From the NCBI GenBank assembly GCA_003116995.1, contig BDSL01000095.1, positions 186,001 through 250,000 of the forward strand: a DNA stretch of 64,000 nucleotides, given 5' to 3'. Positions 45,309 to 57,948 of the stretch are shown one piece after another (the first letter of the stretch is position 1; every line of letters starts with the position of its first letter). The DNA comes from Yamagishiella unicocca. Taxonomy: Eukaryota; Chlorophyta; Chlorophyceae; Chlamydomonadales; Volvocaceae. A model generated the notes under the pieces. That model saw nothing but the letters and a program-made list of their open reading frames with translations, was not told the origin of the DNA and did not search any database. A program made the translations under genes and the position numbers.

Positions 45309-48300
45309 ATGGCCCTAATTCGCTTCACCGTGTCGGAGGTCATGAGCATGCTTGTACTCTTCTTAACTGTAGCCGGCGCCAATTTGGATGTGTTTGGCGT
45401 GAAAGGGGTACGATCCAGTACTCAGAACCTGACATGCATGATATTTCCAAGGACTGAGTATCAACAACGCTTTCCCACAGGAAGATGGCGGTCGCCGGTT
45501 GCATGTGGGTTTCAAAGTACCTAGTGTGAAGCACCGCTTAGCAGACAAGCAGTATCTGGCCTCAAACCACACATCTCAAGGTGTGATTGGTTTTTGAGGA
45601 ACGTATACGCCTGCTTCGCCGCCCTCGCTGACATTATTGGGCAAAATGCAGCAGTCGGCGAAGGCTTCAGTGGTGGCCAAATAGGAAACAGACGTAGAGG
45701 TAAGAATCCGTTACGATGGGCTCAATATCCCTATATCCGGCCCTTGGCGTCGCTCGGCTGAGCTGCCCGTCCAGGTTGTAGGCCCCATCGGAACATCATT
45801 CACTCGTCTCCACCACTACCACCACCGCCACCTGCATATGCAAGCTGGCGTATCATTATTTTCGCCGACACCGCTCCGCAGATGATCTAGACGGGGTTCG
45901 TCATCGTTGTGCCTTGGCTCGCGGCACATGGTGCGGCCCATACTGGCGGCAGGAGCCAGTTCCTTCTCGGCCCGTGCCGCGTGGCTCTAAAGATTGCCCC
46001 AATAGCTGTTCCGGCTGGGGCAACTGCAACCATGACACAGGACAGTGCGAGTGCCCGGCAGGTGAGGGGAACCCATGCTAACTGAATACAGTTTGCCGAA
46101 ATGGGGTTTTGTGTGGTTGTACGGCACGCGGGCCCCATTACCGCGCAGCTGACGCACATCATGATTGTCCAAACAGCGCTGCTCTGCCCAACGTGCCACA
46201 CCGTGCCGTTGGGGCCAATGTGCTGAGGCTGCTTGCGCGCCATGCAAGCACTGCCAGCGCCAGGGCATGGACTGTGAAGTCAATATCCCATGTTGGTGTC
46301 AAACCAACACATCACCTGCACAGCGCCTTTTTCCCGCGAAGGAAGGCTACTGCAAGCAGCCAGAGGGCACTGGCAAGGTGCTGTGTGCCAAAGTCGCGAA
46401 CTCTGGTGGGTTGTGACCTGTGGGTCTGCAGCACCGCGACAGTCAGCCGCAACCAACGCGTCACGACCCACCGGAGTTCGCGACTGGGGCACAAACAACA
46501 ATGTCAGAAGGCGCGACGAGGAATAGTGGTGTCCGTTGGCGAATACTTAAGTAATGCCACAGCGTCAGGCCTTCGCAGTGAGGTGCAACGCACTGCGCTC
46601 CTGCTCCCGCCTTCTACCAGAGCTTCTGTCTAGCAACTCCTTGCCCGGCATGTGCCACAGGCCACGGGGGGCCGGACTGCGGACTGGAGGTCAAGCGGCC
46701 ATGCACCAACCGTTATCGCCACCCCCACGAGTTCAACATGTCCACCGTGGTGGGTTACCAGTGCGGTGTCCAGTTGCTAGGTCTGAATTGCGGTGGGGAG
46801 CACCAGTTCCGGGGTGCGGTTTGGTTCATGGGACTAAGTTTGGGGCCCCGTGGTGGGTTCGACCCCCGTGGTGGGTTACCAGCGTCCGGGTCTCTGGGCG
46901 CTGGTAACTTCTTGCCATCTTGGTTGCGACCTCATCTTGGAGCGTCTTAGCAGTGCATACGCTTGGAGGACCGCTTCCCAGCCCGAAGCAGTGCAGGTGA
47001 AGGGTTGTGCACCGACTTCGGTATACCATTTACCCAGCCTTTCTTGCGTTGCTACAAGAACGATGGATTCCAGTCTGTGCAGTCAGCAAGTGAGCATGGG
47101 GTAGTCCCCGCACGTGGTACAGGCTAAGTGTAAGCTTTGCAAGAAGTCACGCGCAGCATCCTTGCGTTAGGCAGCATGGTGCAACCGGACCGCAGGTACC
47201 GAATCTCTACAGCACAAAGCTAACAACCTGGATGATGGGTATGGCTCTGACGTTTCTTTCTGACTATTGGGAACCTTGAGGTGTCCACCCGCGAACCAAC
47301 CACTCCGCCTGCATCACTGCCGTGCGTACGGGTCCATGTGTCGGTCACTCCTCACTGCAGGGTCACATCGGCCCCGACAAGCACGACCTCGATCCGAAAA
47401 AAGTGGGGTGGCTGGCGAGCCGGTGCTACGGTGAGAAACTGCGTCCGCGTCCTGCGTCCTGCACGTCTTTGCGTTGTCTGTACGTATGCTATCGGCGCAC
47501 TTCATGGCCGGCGCCACGGCAGCAGGACGCAGCGCCCACAGCCAACCGTTCAGCCACCAGCCCCTCCTGAGACGTGCACAATGCAGTGCGCCCAAGCAGG
47601 GTTTCGCACCTTCACCTTCCAATAGTTGTGCACGCTGCGCTAGATAGCTATGTCCACACCCGGCGAACGGGGTGTGCCCACCTCCTGTTCCACTGTTGCG
47701 TGTCGTGCAGTGTCCTGCGGAGCGCGCATTGATTGTCCACACCCGGCGAACGGGGTGTGCCCACCTCCTGTTCCACTGTTGCGTGTCGTGCAGTGTCCTG
47801 CGGAGCGCGCATTGATTGCCGATTAGCCTCTCCCGCACATTACTTGACCCTGCCTGGTGTTTGGAACGCAAGCGCAAACGCTTGGCTGCAACCATTCCTT
47901 GAATCACCTAACTTTCCAGGCTACTGCTTAGATGACCTGGCGCTATGCGTGTGCGGACTCAATAGCACCTACCGCCATGTGAGTCAATTCGCGCCTTGTG
48001 CCTGCCTTCCGGCGTGAAGAGCTCGTGGCACGCAAGTCTCATGAGGTCAGGGAATTGGCCCGCGGGAGGAGTAACAGCTGTAGAGTTTGACACCAACTGC
48101 CTTGATTTCTTCTCCTGAACAAAATGAGTATAATATTGCTATACTTTGTCGTACATTCGGGTACTGTACTGCTAAACCCTAAGACTAAATCCCATGATGT
48201 ACAGCAGTGCCAAAGGTGTTTTTGGCAATCCGTCAGGCAGCCTCTAGGTTGCCTATCTGGGCTGTAGCTCACATGCATAACATTCCGCGGTAAGATGCCT

Positions 48301-51300
48301 GCTGGTGCCTCCCCCCTCCAATGGTTCAACAAGCCCTGGCCGCGCCACTGTCCCCGTCTCTTAACATCAGCTCCCCGGGGATGGGTGTGACGTCTTCTGG
48401 CCTCTGTCCGCCAGGACGTGAAGCCATGGGCTACACGTTGCAAAACAACCGCTCTGAAGGACCCCATAGAAATAACCATTTTCATTGTGCCGCTGTCGAT
48501 GTACCCGCCCACGCACCAGATCCCGGCGCCGCCTGGGTCGCCGCCCTGGACGCCGCCGGTGCAGTGGGGTCGACCCATGACCGACAGCTGCATGATTGGG
48601 CACGTGAGTCAGGGCTGGTGGGCGGGCTCTTGCCGCGACAAGCAGGGCCCGTGCGAGGTGCCGCTCGGGTACACGTGGGCCCTGGGCATCGCCCGCCGGA
48701 TCCATTGCCCTACTTCAGCGTCACTTGCATAGAGTGCAAGGCTTTAAACAGCAGACCGTTGCTGTCTTGATCGCTGTAACCGCGGCTTGTTCCGCTTCAG
48801 GGTCGTGAGTTGTTTGGTTGTGACGTCGGGGCATATGCGACTGAAAATCTGCGCCTCACTCCATCGCTCAGCAGCGGTTTACCACCTAACAGATCCCGAG
48901 CAAGACAATAGCGATCCTAGGAAAGTCGTAGGACCCGATGTTGGGCACTTACATAGACTGCGATCGTTGCGATGGCATACCCCGGTGCGCCTAATCCAGT
49001 GATGCCAGTTGACGCCGCGATGGCGACACGTGCCCTGCCGACAGGACAAGGACGGAGCAATACTGGACTGGGGCCGGCCGCACGTCAAGTATGAGCACAT
49101 CTACGGGCCGAAGGGCTGGTGCAACTCCGAGGCGCCAGAGGAACAGTAAGCACACAGATAGGCGGGGAGCGAGCACCAGTAGCTGATGCGTAGCTCGTGC
49201 GAACCAAATATAACGAGGGGCAAACCGGGCGGGACATGTGTGCATATGTGTGCGATCGCACCACCTGTTTGTGTCTCGCGCATGGTGGCGTAACGTCAAC
49301 ACGATTCCCGGTGTTGTCTTCCAGTATTGAGACGCGAAGGAGAATACAGCGGCACGCGCTCTTGCGCTCAGTAACGCGCGAGATATCGCTGTCTTGGATC
49401 CAAGCTGGGGTGACGAAAGGGCTCCCTGGCACCTGTTGCTTCTCGTCCGTCCCGTGTTGAGGCTCTATCAACCTGCCCTATCAACCTGCCCGTGCTCCCA
49501 TCCGTCCCCGGCCACCACCTGCGCTGGTGTGCGCTGTAATTCTGTTGTCATCAACCGACCCGGCAACGACCGCACCTGGGACTCGCTGCCTGGAACTTCT
49601 GCTCGCCCTCAGCTGTGGATGTGTCTGGGTAAGAAGCGGTACGGAACGTCAATGGTTCTCACACATCAATATGAAATGGCACTAACGTGCTTGTTGTTGC
49701 GCTATGGTGCACTTCTCTGGGATGTTCAGGCAGCCTCCATAGTGGCTGAGCCAAGGCGATCCATCACCCCCCTGTCCCTTTGCAATGTGGGACAACGATG
49801 CATACTCGGCCTGCCTGTCCGTTTGGTTAATGCTTTTTTGTGGAGTTTCGCGGCTTATGGGCGGCAATTGAACGCATCTTCTCCCAAATCCCCACGACAC
49901 CCCATGCTCGGCCTAGGACGGCAACGGGTGGCCTTGCGATGGATCTCGGCAGTACGAGGCTTTTTGCGTCAACCAGTGCACGGGACACGGTGATTGTCAC
50001 ATGGGATTCTGCAGGTCAGCCGTGCGAAGGCCCGGTGAAGTTCACCCGATAGTAGTCCTGCCGCAAGCTCCTTCCCAGTCCTCAAACGCACTGCCGTCAT
50101 GATGCTATCCAGGCTTGCCTAAAGCGTGCTGTCGTGTGCGGTGGGTGCGCGTCACGATGCTGCGCAACCCGGGCGTTGCCGTTCCCCCTGTGGGGATGGA
50201 TCTGATGGAAGCGTGGCCAATGACAAGGCTCCTGCCAACAATCAAACATGCGCTCACATAACTGAGAGGATGATGTCGTTCTTTCCCTACTCCGCCGCTT
50301 AGATGCCACAATGGTTGGTATGGCGCGGACTGCAGCCGCAAGAAGGCGGGGATGGACATCGAGATCGGTAGGCAACTGGGATCGTTCTGGGGGCTTTCAT
50401 AGTCCATTGCAGATTGAGGGAAGAGGCGGCATTTCGATGTACCATCAGAAGCGTCCTCTGGCAGGCGGCAAGCCGGCTGGCATGGCGCCGTGGGCATTGG
50501 ATTGAGGACGGTGAAAGCGCCAGGCAGGGATGTCCAGGCCGAACCCCCCAACGGCTTGAAGCAGCGCCCGTTCCGGCGCGGTCTGCTTTACGGCTCCACC
50601 ATGAAGCTCCACCTGCTCCATTGCCTGCTCCCTTCTCATTTGCCAGGAAACCAGGAGCGCCCATGGCTAAAGGAGACAATGGTGGTGCCACCCGCATCGC
50701 TGCAGACGCCCCAGGAACCCAGCCGGCCCCGTCCACTCATTTACGTAAGTTGGTCGCCATAGCTGCCGCAAAAGGTTCAGCCGGTGGGTTCGGCTTTGAG
50801 AGACTGGCGGTGAACTTTGGGATCCTTTCAATAGAGATAGGTACAGACGCTGGAGGGCATGCCGCAAATATCGTAAGGATGTTTGCACCGGTGCAACTTA
50901 CAACGTGTAAGGGCGTAACCAATCCATTACGGATAAGGATGTATGCTTCGTAGGTGTGAGCGCTGGGGACACGTGGCGGGTGCCTGCCTGCGTCTGTGGC
51001 GGGGGGTATGTACACGAATTTTACCGAGCCGTGATATCTATCCCTTCAAAGCAAGCCGAGCTGCGGGTATGTTGTATCAGGAGAGAAAGCCAGGATATGT
51101 TACTTCGAAAATACTGGGCGACCCGTCGACGAACGCATAGCTCCAGTAACTCCACGGTGGCGGCGATCGGCGACCAATGCCGCACAGCCGGCGGTGCAAA
51201 ATACGCAGGGTCGCATAGCTGTTTGTTTTGACCCTCGGCACTAGCTCCCAATGGTGGGTTGTTCGGCGGCAGTAGTTTGCGCAGCGGCCCTGCTTCACGC

Positions 51301-54300
51301 ACATGGCCGCCGTACAATTTCTGCAGGTGTACGACATGCCCCCCGAGTACCACAGCAGAATGCTGCAATACCGCATTTCCGCGTGAGTGCGTTGCGGTTC
51401 CAACCTAGCGCGGCTTGCGCGAGTGGGCCGGCCGGATCGTGGTAAAAGGCCCTACCTGCTCCGCTAGTTCGCCTGGCCGTGGCAACCAAAGCATTGATGC
51501 CTCCAAACAGGAATTGAGCGCTCAGGTTCTTTGCGGCCGCGTCTATGCGAGGCCTCTGTCTATGGACCCAAAGCACGGGAGCAGCCGTGCGCCGTACTTG
51601 CTCACCAACATAGGTCACCCTTCGTCAGCAACCGCGCGCTGACGTCACTTGCCTTTCTCATGTGCCGGTGACTGCCATCTACCGCTGCAGCGATGCGTGC
51701 ATGTGGCGCCGGTACACAGACACCAACTACACCATTGTGCTGAGCATGACCTACAGCGTCGAGGTCTACATGCACGAGATGCTGCTGCAAAGCAAGCATA
51801 GGTGCGGGTCGTCGCCGTCAGGCGTCTTGGAAACGCGGTGGACCCGCGCCGCTAGCGATGTCGAACCCGCAGGGCCGTGTACAGCTACGGGTGCTGGAGC
51901 CTGCTGTACACGCGAGCAAGTCAGTGGCAGCGGGTTTATTAGTGGATAGCTTCCGTTATACACTGGACATATCGTACATGCATCGTCTAACGCAAACCCG
52001 TACACCGCATACCCTTTTTTATAAGGCAAGGCATTGGTTCATTGAGGTAATAATGAGGTTGCCAACGATAGTGTGGACCCGCGGCGCTAGCGATCACGCG
52101 GATTGGTATTTCCTTGCTCCCAGCGCTTGGAACATGGTGAAGCAGTCCTTCTAGTGGCAGCTCTCAGTCCCGCGCAGGTGCTTGCAGTAACCTACTAACT
52201 CGGTCCGTCGTTTCTAGGAAAGGCGCACGTACAGCGCCGCACCCAATAACTCGTACCAGGATTAGCCTTCAGGAAAGCCTGAATTTCTGGTTTTCAACAT
52301 GTGCGCAAGCCCGCGTATACTGCTTCACGAGCGCAGGCGTCCCCTTGCTCTATGGTTTGTTTCAATGGGTGCAACACCATGTTTACACGTACGGCGTAAA
52401 CACTGGATCTTGCTGCCCTGAGGCGCCCTTATGGCCGTGTGCCCTCAGGACATACGACCCCGAGGAGGCGGACTTCTTCTATGTGCCCATGTACATCACG
52501 TGCTTCATGTGGCCCATATTGGGTTGGGCGGACTTCCCCTGGTGGTACGCGCCGTTCGGTGAGCCCAGAGCCTTTGGATGCAGGGGATTACGGGCCCCCG
52601 ACCCCTCCGGGTATGCTGACTTGGTACCATGCAAGGGGAAGCATGGCGCCGGCAGATGGCCCCGTACCGACATCCCGAAGGGCGCATCGGGTGCTTCTGG
52701 CTTTGCTGCACTTTGGGTAGCTGCTTCCTGGGTAGCGGGTCCTGCTGAGCAACGGGTAAAAGGATATGTGTCGTAACCTTACGTGATCTAAAGATTTCTC
52801 AAGGTAATAAAGCAACAAACGTTAAACGGCACATTTCAATATGTACCTAAGGGACGCGGTCTAGGGTATGGGAGTTCTCAGCGCTGCCGTCAATCTAGTT
52901 CGTCTCATGCATTGGCGCAGCACTCTCGTACCTGCCCGCTCATGACCTGCATTCTGCCAGACACCCACCGACCTCCCTGCTGCCGCCCATCTGGTTTACT
53001 GCTCGTCCGCTGTACAGCCCACAACCGGCCGATGCACGTGGCCAACATGATCCTAGAGGCTCACGAATGGCTGTCAACGAAGTATCCTTGGTGGAATCGG
53101 AGAGGTGGCCGCGACCATATTTGGCTGGTACGCCAGGGGCAGGCGCCAACGGGCGATCGAACGAGGCCGCCTCTTAGCTAGCGGTGTGGGGTTGCGAATA
53201 CCGGCGGTGCGAGCCCTGCATCCGCTGTTCGCTGCACATTGCCGACTGGTTGCATTCCACCTGCTGTATGCTGCCTTCACACCGCGGGCTGCGCCACGGC
53301 AGCCTAAGAGCTTACCGTTTGCCCTCTGAATGAGCTATTGGGTCAGCCGCACATGTAACTGGTCCCCCCCGTGCAATCACCAGATGGCCGCCGATGAGGG
53401 CGCGTGCTATATGCCCAGCATAGTGTACAACACCTCCATCATCCTGACCCACTGGGGCCGCATGGACCTGGAGCATCAGTCCGGGTCGGCGTACGACCAG
53501 GTGCGCAAGCCGGTCCCTATGCAGGAGGTTGATGAACCATAATCACTCGCCGGTGCGCCGCTGACTCGACGTCTAGCGTGTTTTAATTGTTGATTTGCTG
53601 CCCAGGTGACGGGGGTGGCGTGCTAGAGAGCAAAGTTACGCGAACGCTCGATGAATTGGCCACATGTTTGGGCACAGTGTTTGAGTATGCGCGCGGTGTT
53701 GCGATGACAGCCGTCTTTCTCGCCGCATGCACACAGGACGACTATCGCATGGGGATGCCAAGTGCTTTCCGGGGCTGGGGGGGCTTCGACTGGGTGAACA
53801 AGACGCTCGGCCACCCCTGCTACAACCCTGAAAAGGTGCGTTGTACGGCACTGTTGTGAGTGGCAGACGCTCGGGCTGCGCAGTAAGTTGCTTCCTAAGG
53901 CCTTACCTGCCAAACGGCTGGAAGCAGCTACGTACAGCGTTCTGAATGTAGGACTACTGGTAATATATACGGCCACGCACTACCTTATTAACCCTCCGCG
54001 TCGTCGTTTACGTAATCTTGCGGTAACGGTTCAGAGGACCCCGCGCCCCCGGTAAAATACTGTTGCCCTATCTTGACGAAGCCGCCGCTGCTCTATCTCG
54101 AGTGGTCGGTACACGTTTATTTTTAGTGTTCCCACATTGAGGCTGTGCCTCATCTTACGTCTACAGGATTTAGTCATCCCTGCTTTCAAGCAACCCGACC
54201 ATTTCCAGACGTCCCCTCTATTGGGCGCCCCCCCCCTGGTACGCGACATCCTGCTCTACTTCCGAGGGGATATTGGCGCAGCTCGCAACGACCGCTACAG

Positions 54301-55840
54301 CCGTGGCATTCGCCAGAAGCTGTTCCTGTAAGCGCTGTCAGGCGGGCGGGAGTGGCACACGGAGTGGAACGTAGGCCATCCAAATACTTTGTCAAAATTC
54401 AGTTGCCTCGGTTAATGGCATCCGTACAGTGACCGCAACACAAGATGCCGTATGGCCTGGTCCCAGCGTTAGGACAACGTGAGTGAACCCTCAAATGTCA
54501 AGGAGATGATGCGTCGTGTTAATGCATAATACTATGCGCGTTGCTACCTTGCCGCGCCGCATGGGGCTGTTTGTGGTCACTATGTGCGCCGTCAGCAGCA
54601 GCTTGAGGCCCACGAAGAAGGCCGCGCCCCCCCGCCTTCACCTCCTGGGTTTCCTCTCAACTTCCCGCGCGCGCAGCTTAGCGCACGAGGGCGACTGGGC
54701 TGCCAAGCACAAGATTTACATTGGCAACGGGGAGACTATTGAGGGGCCGTACAGCGAGCACATGTCGAGATCTAAGTTCTGTCTGGTGGCTCCAGGTGGG
54801 GGCGTGTATGGTTTGGAGGAAGGAGGAGGACGGGGCTGAAAGTCGGCAGTGCAATCCTAAGTTGTTTCACAAATACAAGCCAAAATGTTCGCCGTTGCCA
54901 TGCAAGTGCGGTCGGTGGGTGGTACTAGCACAACGCTCGACTGGACGTCATGGCTTGGTGAAGGCCCCATCGTCTCCCGGCCCTCGTCCAAGGGACAGCT
55001 ACGCATACACCTAGGCGGGTTGGCTGGAATGTTCTTTTCCTTACCAGCAGCCTCTCTCCCGGCCGCTCAGGCGACGGCTGGTCGCCCCGCGCCGAGGACT
55101 CCATCCTGCACGGCTGTGTGCCGCTGGTGGTGATGGACAACGTACACGCCGTGTTCGAAAGCATCCTCGACTGGGACTCCTTCTCGGTGCGCATTCGCGA
55201 GTCAGCGCTGGAGTCGGTGCCGGACATCCTCAACGCCATTAGCCCGGAGCGGCTGGCCAAGATGCAGCGCCACCTGGCGCGAGTGTGGCACAGGTGAGGA
55301 CTGAGGCCTTAGTGTGGCACATGTGAGGGCTGAGGCCTTGGGTTATGAGTAAGCCCTGTCTCGAACGCCTGCAGACGTGGTTGCGGAGAGATCACAGTAG
55401 CACGTAGTTCCGTAGGCCCAGTGGCTGTGGCCGATTGCAAATGCGCAACGGGTACGGCACGGAGTGATGACATTGGGCTTCGTAATCTGGTGGGCTGACA
55501 GTGTGCCTCTGCAAGTCCGTGTCCTATGTCCCACCACCTGTACGTCGGCCCCTAGCATCCTAATCAGCCGCATGCGCACCCACCGAGCTTGCTATTTTCC
55601 CTTAATGCTGGACCCACTTCGTGAAGGTTCACTTATGCTACTGGGCCGGTCTTACGCGAGCGCTACACGCAGCTGGCTTCCCGTAACCGTGGGTTACACC
55701 CCCCGGAGATCATGGAGGCATCCCTCAACCTTCCGCCGCGGGAGTCTCCCTTCCGGCCCGTGAATGACTTCCCATTTAGTGATGACGCGTTCAGCAGTAT
55801 AATGCAGTGGCTGTACCACCGGATAAACGAGACGAGATAG
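45309..55840 (+). CDS. EGF-like/exostosin (GT47-type) glycosyltransferase, 21 exons
   Basis: Predicted secretory-pathway glycosyltransferase, about 759 residues. Exons: 45309-45407, 45845-46061, 46661-46749, 47361-47430, 47920-47978, 48520-48603, 49045-49145, 49613-49628, 49953-50014, 50303-50367, 50647-50744, 51327-51382, 51691-51801, 52449-52558, 53018-53127, 53384-53500, 53737-53835, 54167-54327, 54677-54795, 55071-55293, 55627-55840. All phases agree. A hydrophobic leader (MSMLVLFLTVAGA) is followed by WCGPYW and PVPRGSKDCPN. Two EGF-like modules come next (CSGWGNCNHDTGQCECPAG; FCVNQCTGHGDCHMGFCR then CHNGWYGADC). The exostosin domain starts at PLIYVYDMPPEY. It runs through TYDPEEADFFYVPMY, RRGGRDHIWL, ILTHWGRMD, DLVIPAFK, YFRGD, SKFCLVAPGDGWSPR and EDSILHGCVPLVVMD. 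The end is SIMQWLYHRI. The first exon, second acceptor and 16-base exon are the least certain. Chlamydomonas has many such genes; donor and acceptor sugars are unknown. Confidence 0.88.
46384..46493. repeat. 34-bp inverted repeat inside a glycosyltransferase intron
   Basis: The arm at 46384-46417 (TGTGCCAAAGTCGCGAAC...) and the arm at 46460-46493 are reverse complements over 34 bases with five mismatches. The loop is 42 bases. Size and structure resemble a MITE or a structured intron element. Confidence 0.75.
47651..47816 (+). repeat. Perfect 83-bp tandem duplication in an intron
   Basis: 47651-47733 and 47734-47816 are identical (starting TGTCCACACCCGGCGAACGG). They lie in the intron between the exons ending at 47430 and starting at 47920. 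The perfect identity means the duplication is recent or is being homogenised. Confidence 0.9.
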
Positions 55841-56678
55841 TTAGATGGGTACGTAGGGCGCCGCATGGCTGCGGATGTGGAAGTGCGTCGACTCAGCAGC
55901 AGTGAAGTATGGGTTTATGGGCTGCAAGTTGTACCTTGTAGATGAATGTCCTGGCTGTACCTGCGTGTCCTTTTGAGCTTCTGTTCGTAACAGTTTCCTC
56001 ATTGCTCCCGTTTGTAACCGCCAATAGTGAGGGCGTAAGGAGCGCAGGCATGAGCTTGAGTTTCCTTGTGTGCACATGTTGTCATATCTTCGTTTTCATA
56101 CATGCACGTGGAAGTTCTAATGAGTGAGCCGAGAACCCGGAGACGGAGCTGGGACCAGCCCTGACGGTATGGCAGTTCAGGAGGAGGACTTTCGCAGTGT
56201 ACTCGCAGGGCAACCTGCATACCAGGCATCTCATGACTAGGACAAGCAATGCACATACGCCTGACGCCATGGCATTTCACATAGACGGCGGGCAAAAAAT
56301 ACTCCTTCTCTACTGCAAAGACGGATGCGAAGGGGGACACTGCGTTAGTTTGGGGATGACAGTCCCAACGTTTTTGCCCTTGAAAAAAATAGCATCGCAC
56401 TTGATGTGGTAAATACTTTACGATATTTGCATCCCACGGCGTGAAGCATGCTGACAAGTTTTGCCGATACTCTCCCACAAGTACATCATTTTTTGAAGCA
56501 CGGACAGTACGGCCTAATTTCTGTCGGACGCCAATCATAAGGCCTAATTCTGTGGTGGGTGGAGAATGTGCGGCCCTTTGTCCAAGGCTTGACACTGTCC
56601 ACGAACGCATAGCTGCGGTGTATAGGCGCCACCTACGACAGCGCCGCTCTCGACAGATTCGCAGTGAGACTGCCAGCC
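55841..56678. other. 3' UTR of the glycosyltransferase and promoter side of the next gene
   Basis: The 3' UTR likely ends soon after TGTAA at 56013. The remainder is moderately AT-rich with no exon recognised. Confidence 0.45.
56013..56017 (+). terminator. TGTAA polyadenylation signal for the glycosyltransferase gene
   Basis: TGTAA 173 bases after the stop codon at 55840, in a T-rich context. Confidence 0.55.
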
Positions 56679-57948
56679 ATGGGGCCTCAGGTCACGCTTC
56701 TGATGAGCACTTTGCTACTGTGCAGTGCTATAGTCTCCCATGCCGCAATGAGAACGGGCCCTCAAGTTCCGCTCCGTGTCACGTTACATGGAGGAGGCGA
56801 ATGGGCATCTCGGGCTGCTCACAACTTATCGTCATGGCGCTCGCGTCTATTTCAGAGGACGGAGAAGGTATATATAGACCGCACACTCTTTTTTGCACCC
56901 TGCGTGTGTCCACCTATTCCGTAACTTCACCTCGTTCACGCCCGTCATCTCCCCCATATCCTCCTGAAGTTCATCGTGGCCAAGGGAAACACCGACCAAC
57001 CGGAAGGCAGGGAGCGTTTTCGTTTTTTCCAGCCGTTCATCTCTTGCCCTCCGGGCAGGCCGTTGAGGCGCGTGGGGCCGCCTGGCGACGGCGGCAAGTG
57101 GCTGTGCGAACCTTCCATGTTGGAATCACCCTGTGTCATATTGTCCATGGGGAGCAACATGGACTTCAGGTGCGCTCGAAACTCCTACGGGGGATTTCCC
57201 GGCTCGGCACGTGGTTCTTCGGTAGTAGTACTACCTTTTACAGTGGGCTTTTGGGTGTCACAGTTGCTCGCATGCTCCCAACAGAGCAACATGCTCGTTA
57301 TCGCAGCCCATACGGTGCCTGGGCACAATCCATCCTTGTTACCGCAACCCGTACAGTGCCCGCGTCGTATTATCTCCCCTCCCGCATTCCTCCGAGTTGC
57401 GTATGGCACATCCTTTATGCGTATGGTGCAGATTTGAAGAGTCCATGCTCAACGAGACGGCCTGCAGAGTCGCCACCTTGGATTGCACGTGCGAGGGGAA
57501 GACCTTGTCAGCCCGTCACACCTACCACAAGCTGTGCGTGGGATCCACCAAGGCCTCAAGGATCGCTCCTAACATAGTCACATATGGGCAGTTTCTCTCG
57601 GCAATAGACGTAGATGCGGTTGGCATTTTGAAAATCGACGTCGAGCGGTACGAGTACCCAGTGTTTGCCGAGTGGCACGAGCACTCCTACGCCCTCCCGG
57701 AACAGATTTCCGTGGAGGTGCACTGGACCAAAGGGAGGCAGTCACTGGACAACAACGACCTGCACCCGCAGTGGGGCCGCAAGGACTTTGGCGTCCTGGA
57801 TCTGTCGCTGTTCTTTTTCCACTTGGCCAACTTAGGATACGGCATAGTGAGCCAGGAGTATAATCCGCTGTGCGAGTGGTGTTCAGAGTTTACCCTATTC
57901 CGGGTTGAGACGGCGCCTGCGAGGAATGTCGCAATTGATTTTCATTGA
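56679..57948 (+). CDS. Secreted methyltransferase-like protein (METTL24-type)
   Basis: Three exons (56679-56867, 56970-57169, 57432-57948) join in frame to 301 residues. A signal peptide (LLMSTLLLCSAIVSHAA) opens the protein. RRVGPPGDGGKWLCEP followed by CVILSMGSNMDFRFEESML matches the conserved R-hG--GDGGKW-C / S-GSN--F-FEE pattern of METTL24-type methyltransferases (GSN in the SAM loop). Next come VATLDCTCEG (motif II acidic residue), VGILKIDVERYEYPVF, and a Cys-rich C-terminus (YNPLCEWCSEFTLFRVE). In FkbM-type enzymes the third motif reads KID-EG; here Gly is Arg. It is a different family from the FkbM gene at 41426, but has the same predicted location. It starts 0.84 kb after the glycosyltransferase on the same strand. 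Exon 1 was chosen because its phase-0 donor fits and it supplies the expected signal peptide. Substrate unknown. Confidence 0.78.

Noticed and set aside
56441..57577. 378-codon plus-strand frame overlapping the METTL24-type gene
   Set aside because: It runs through two introns in a different frame from the conserved methyltransferase motifs and has no known domain.
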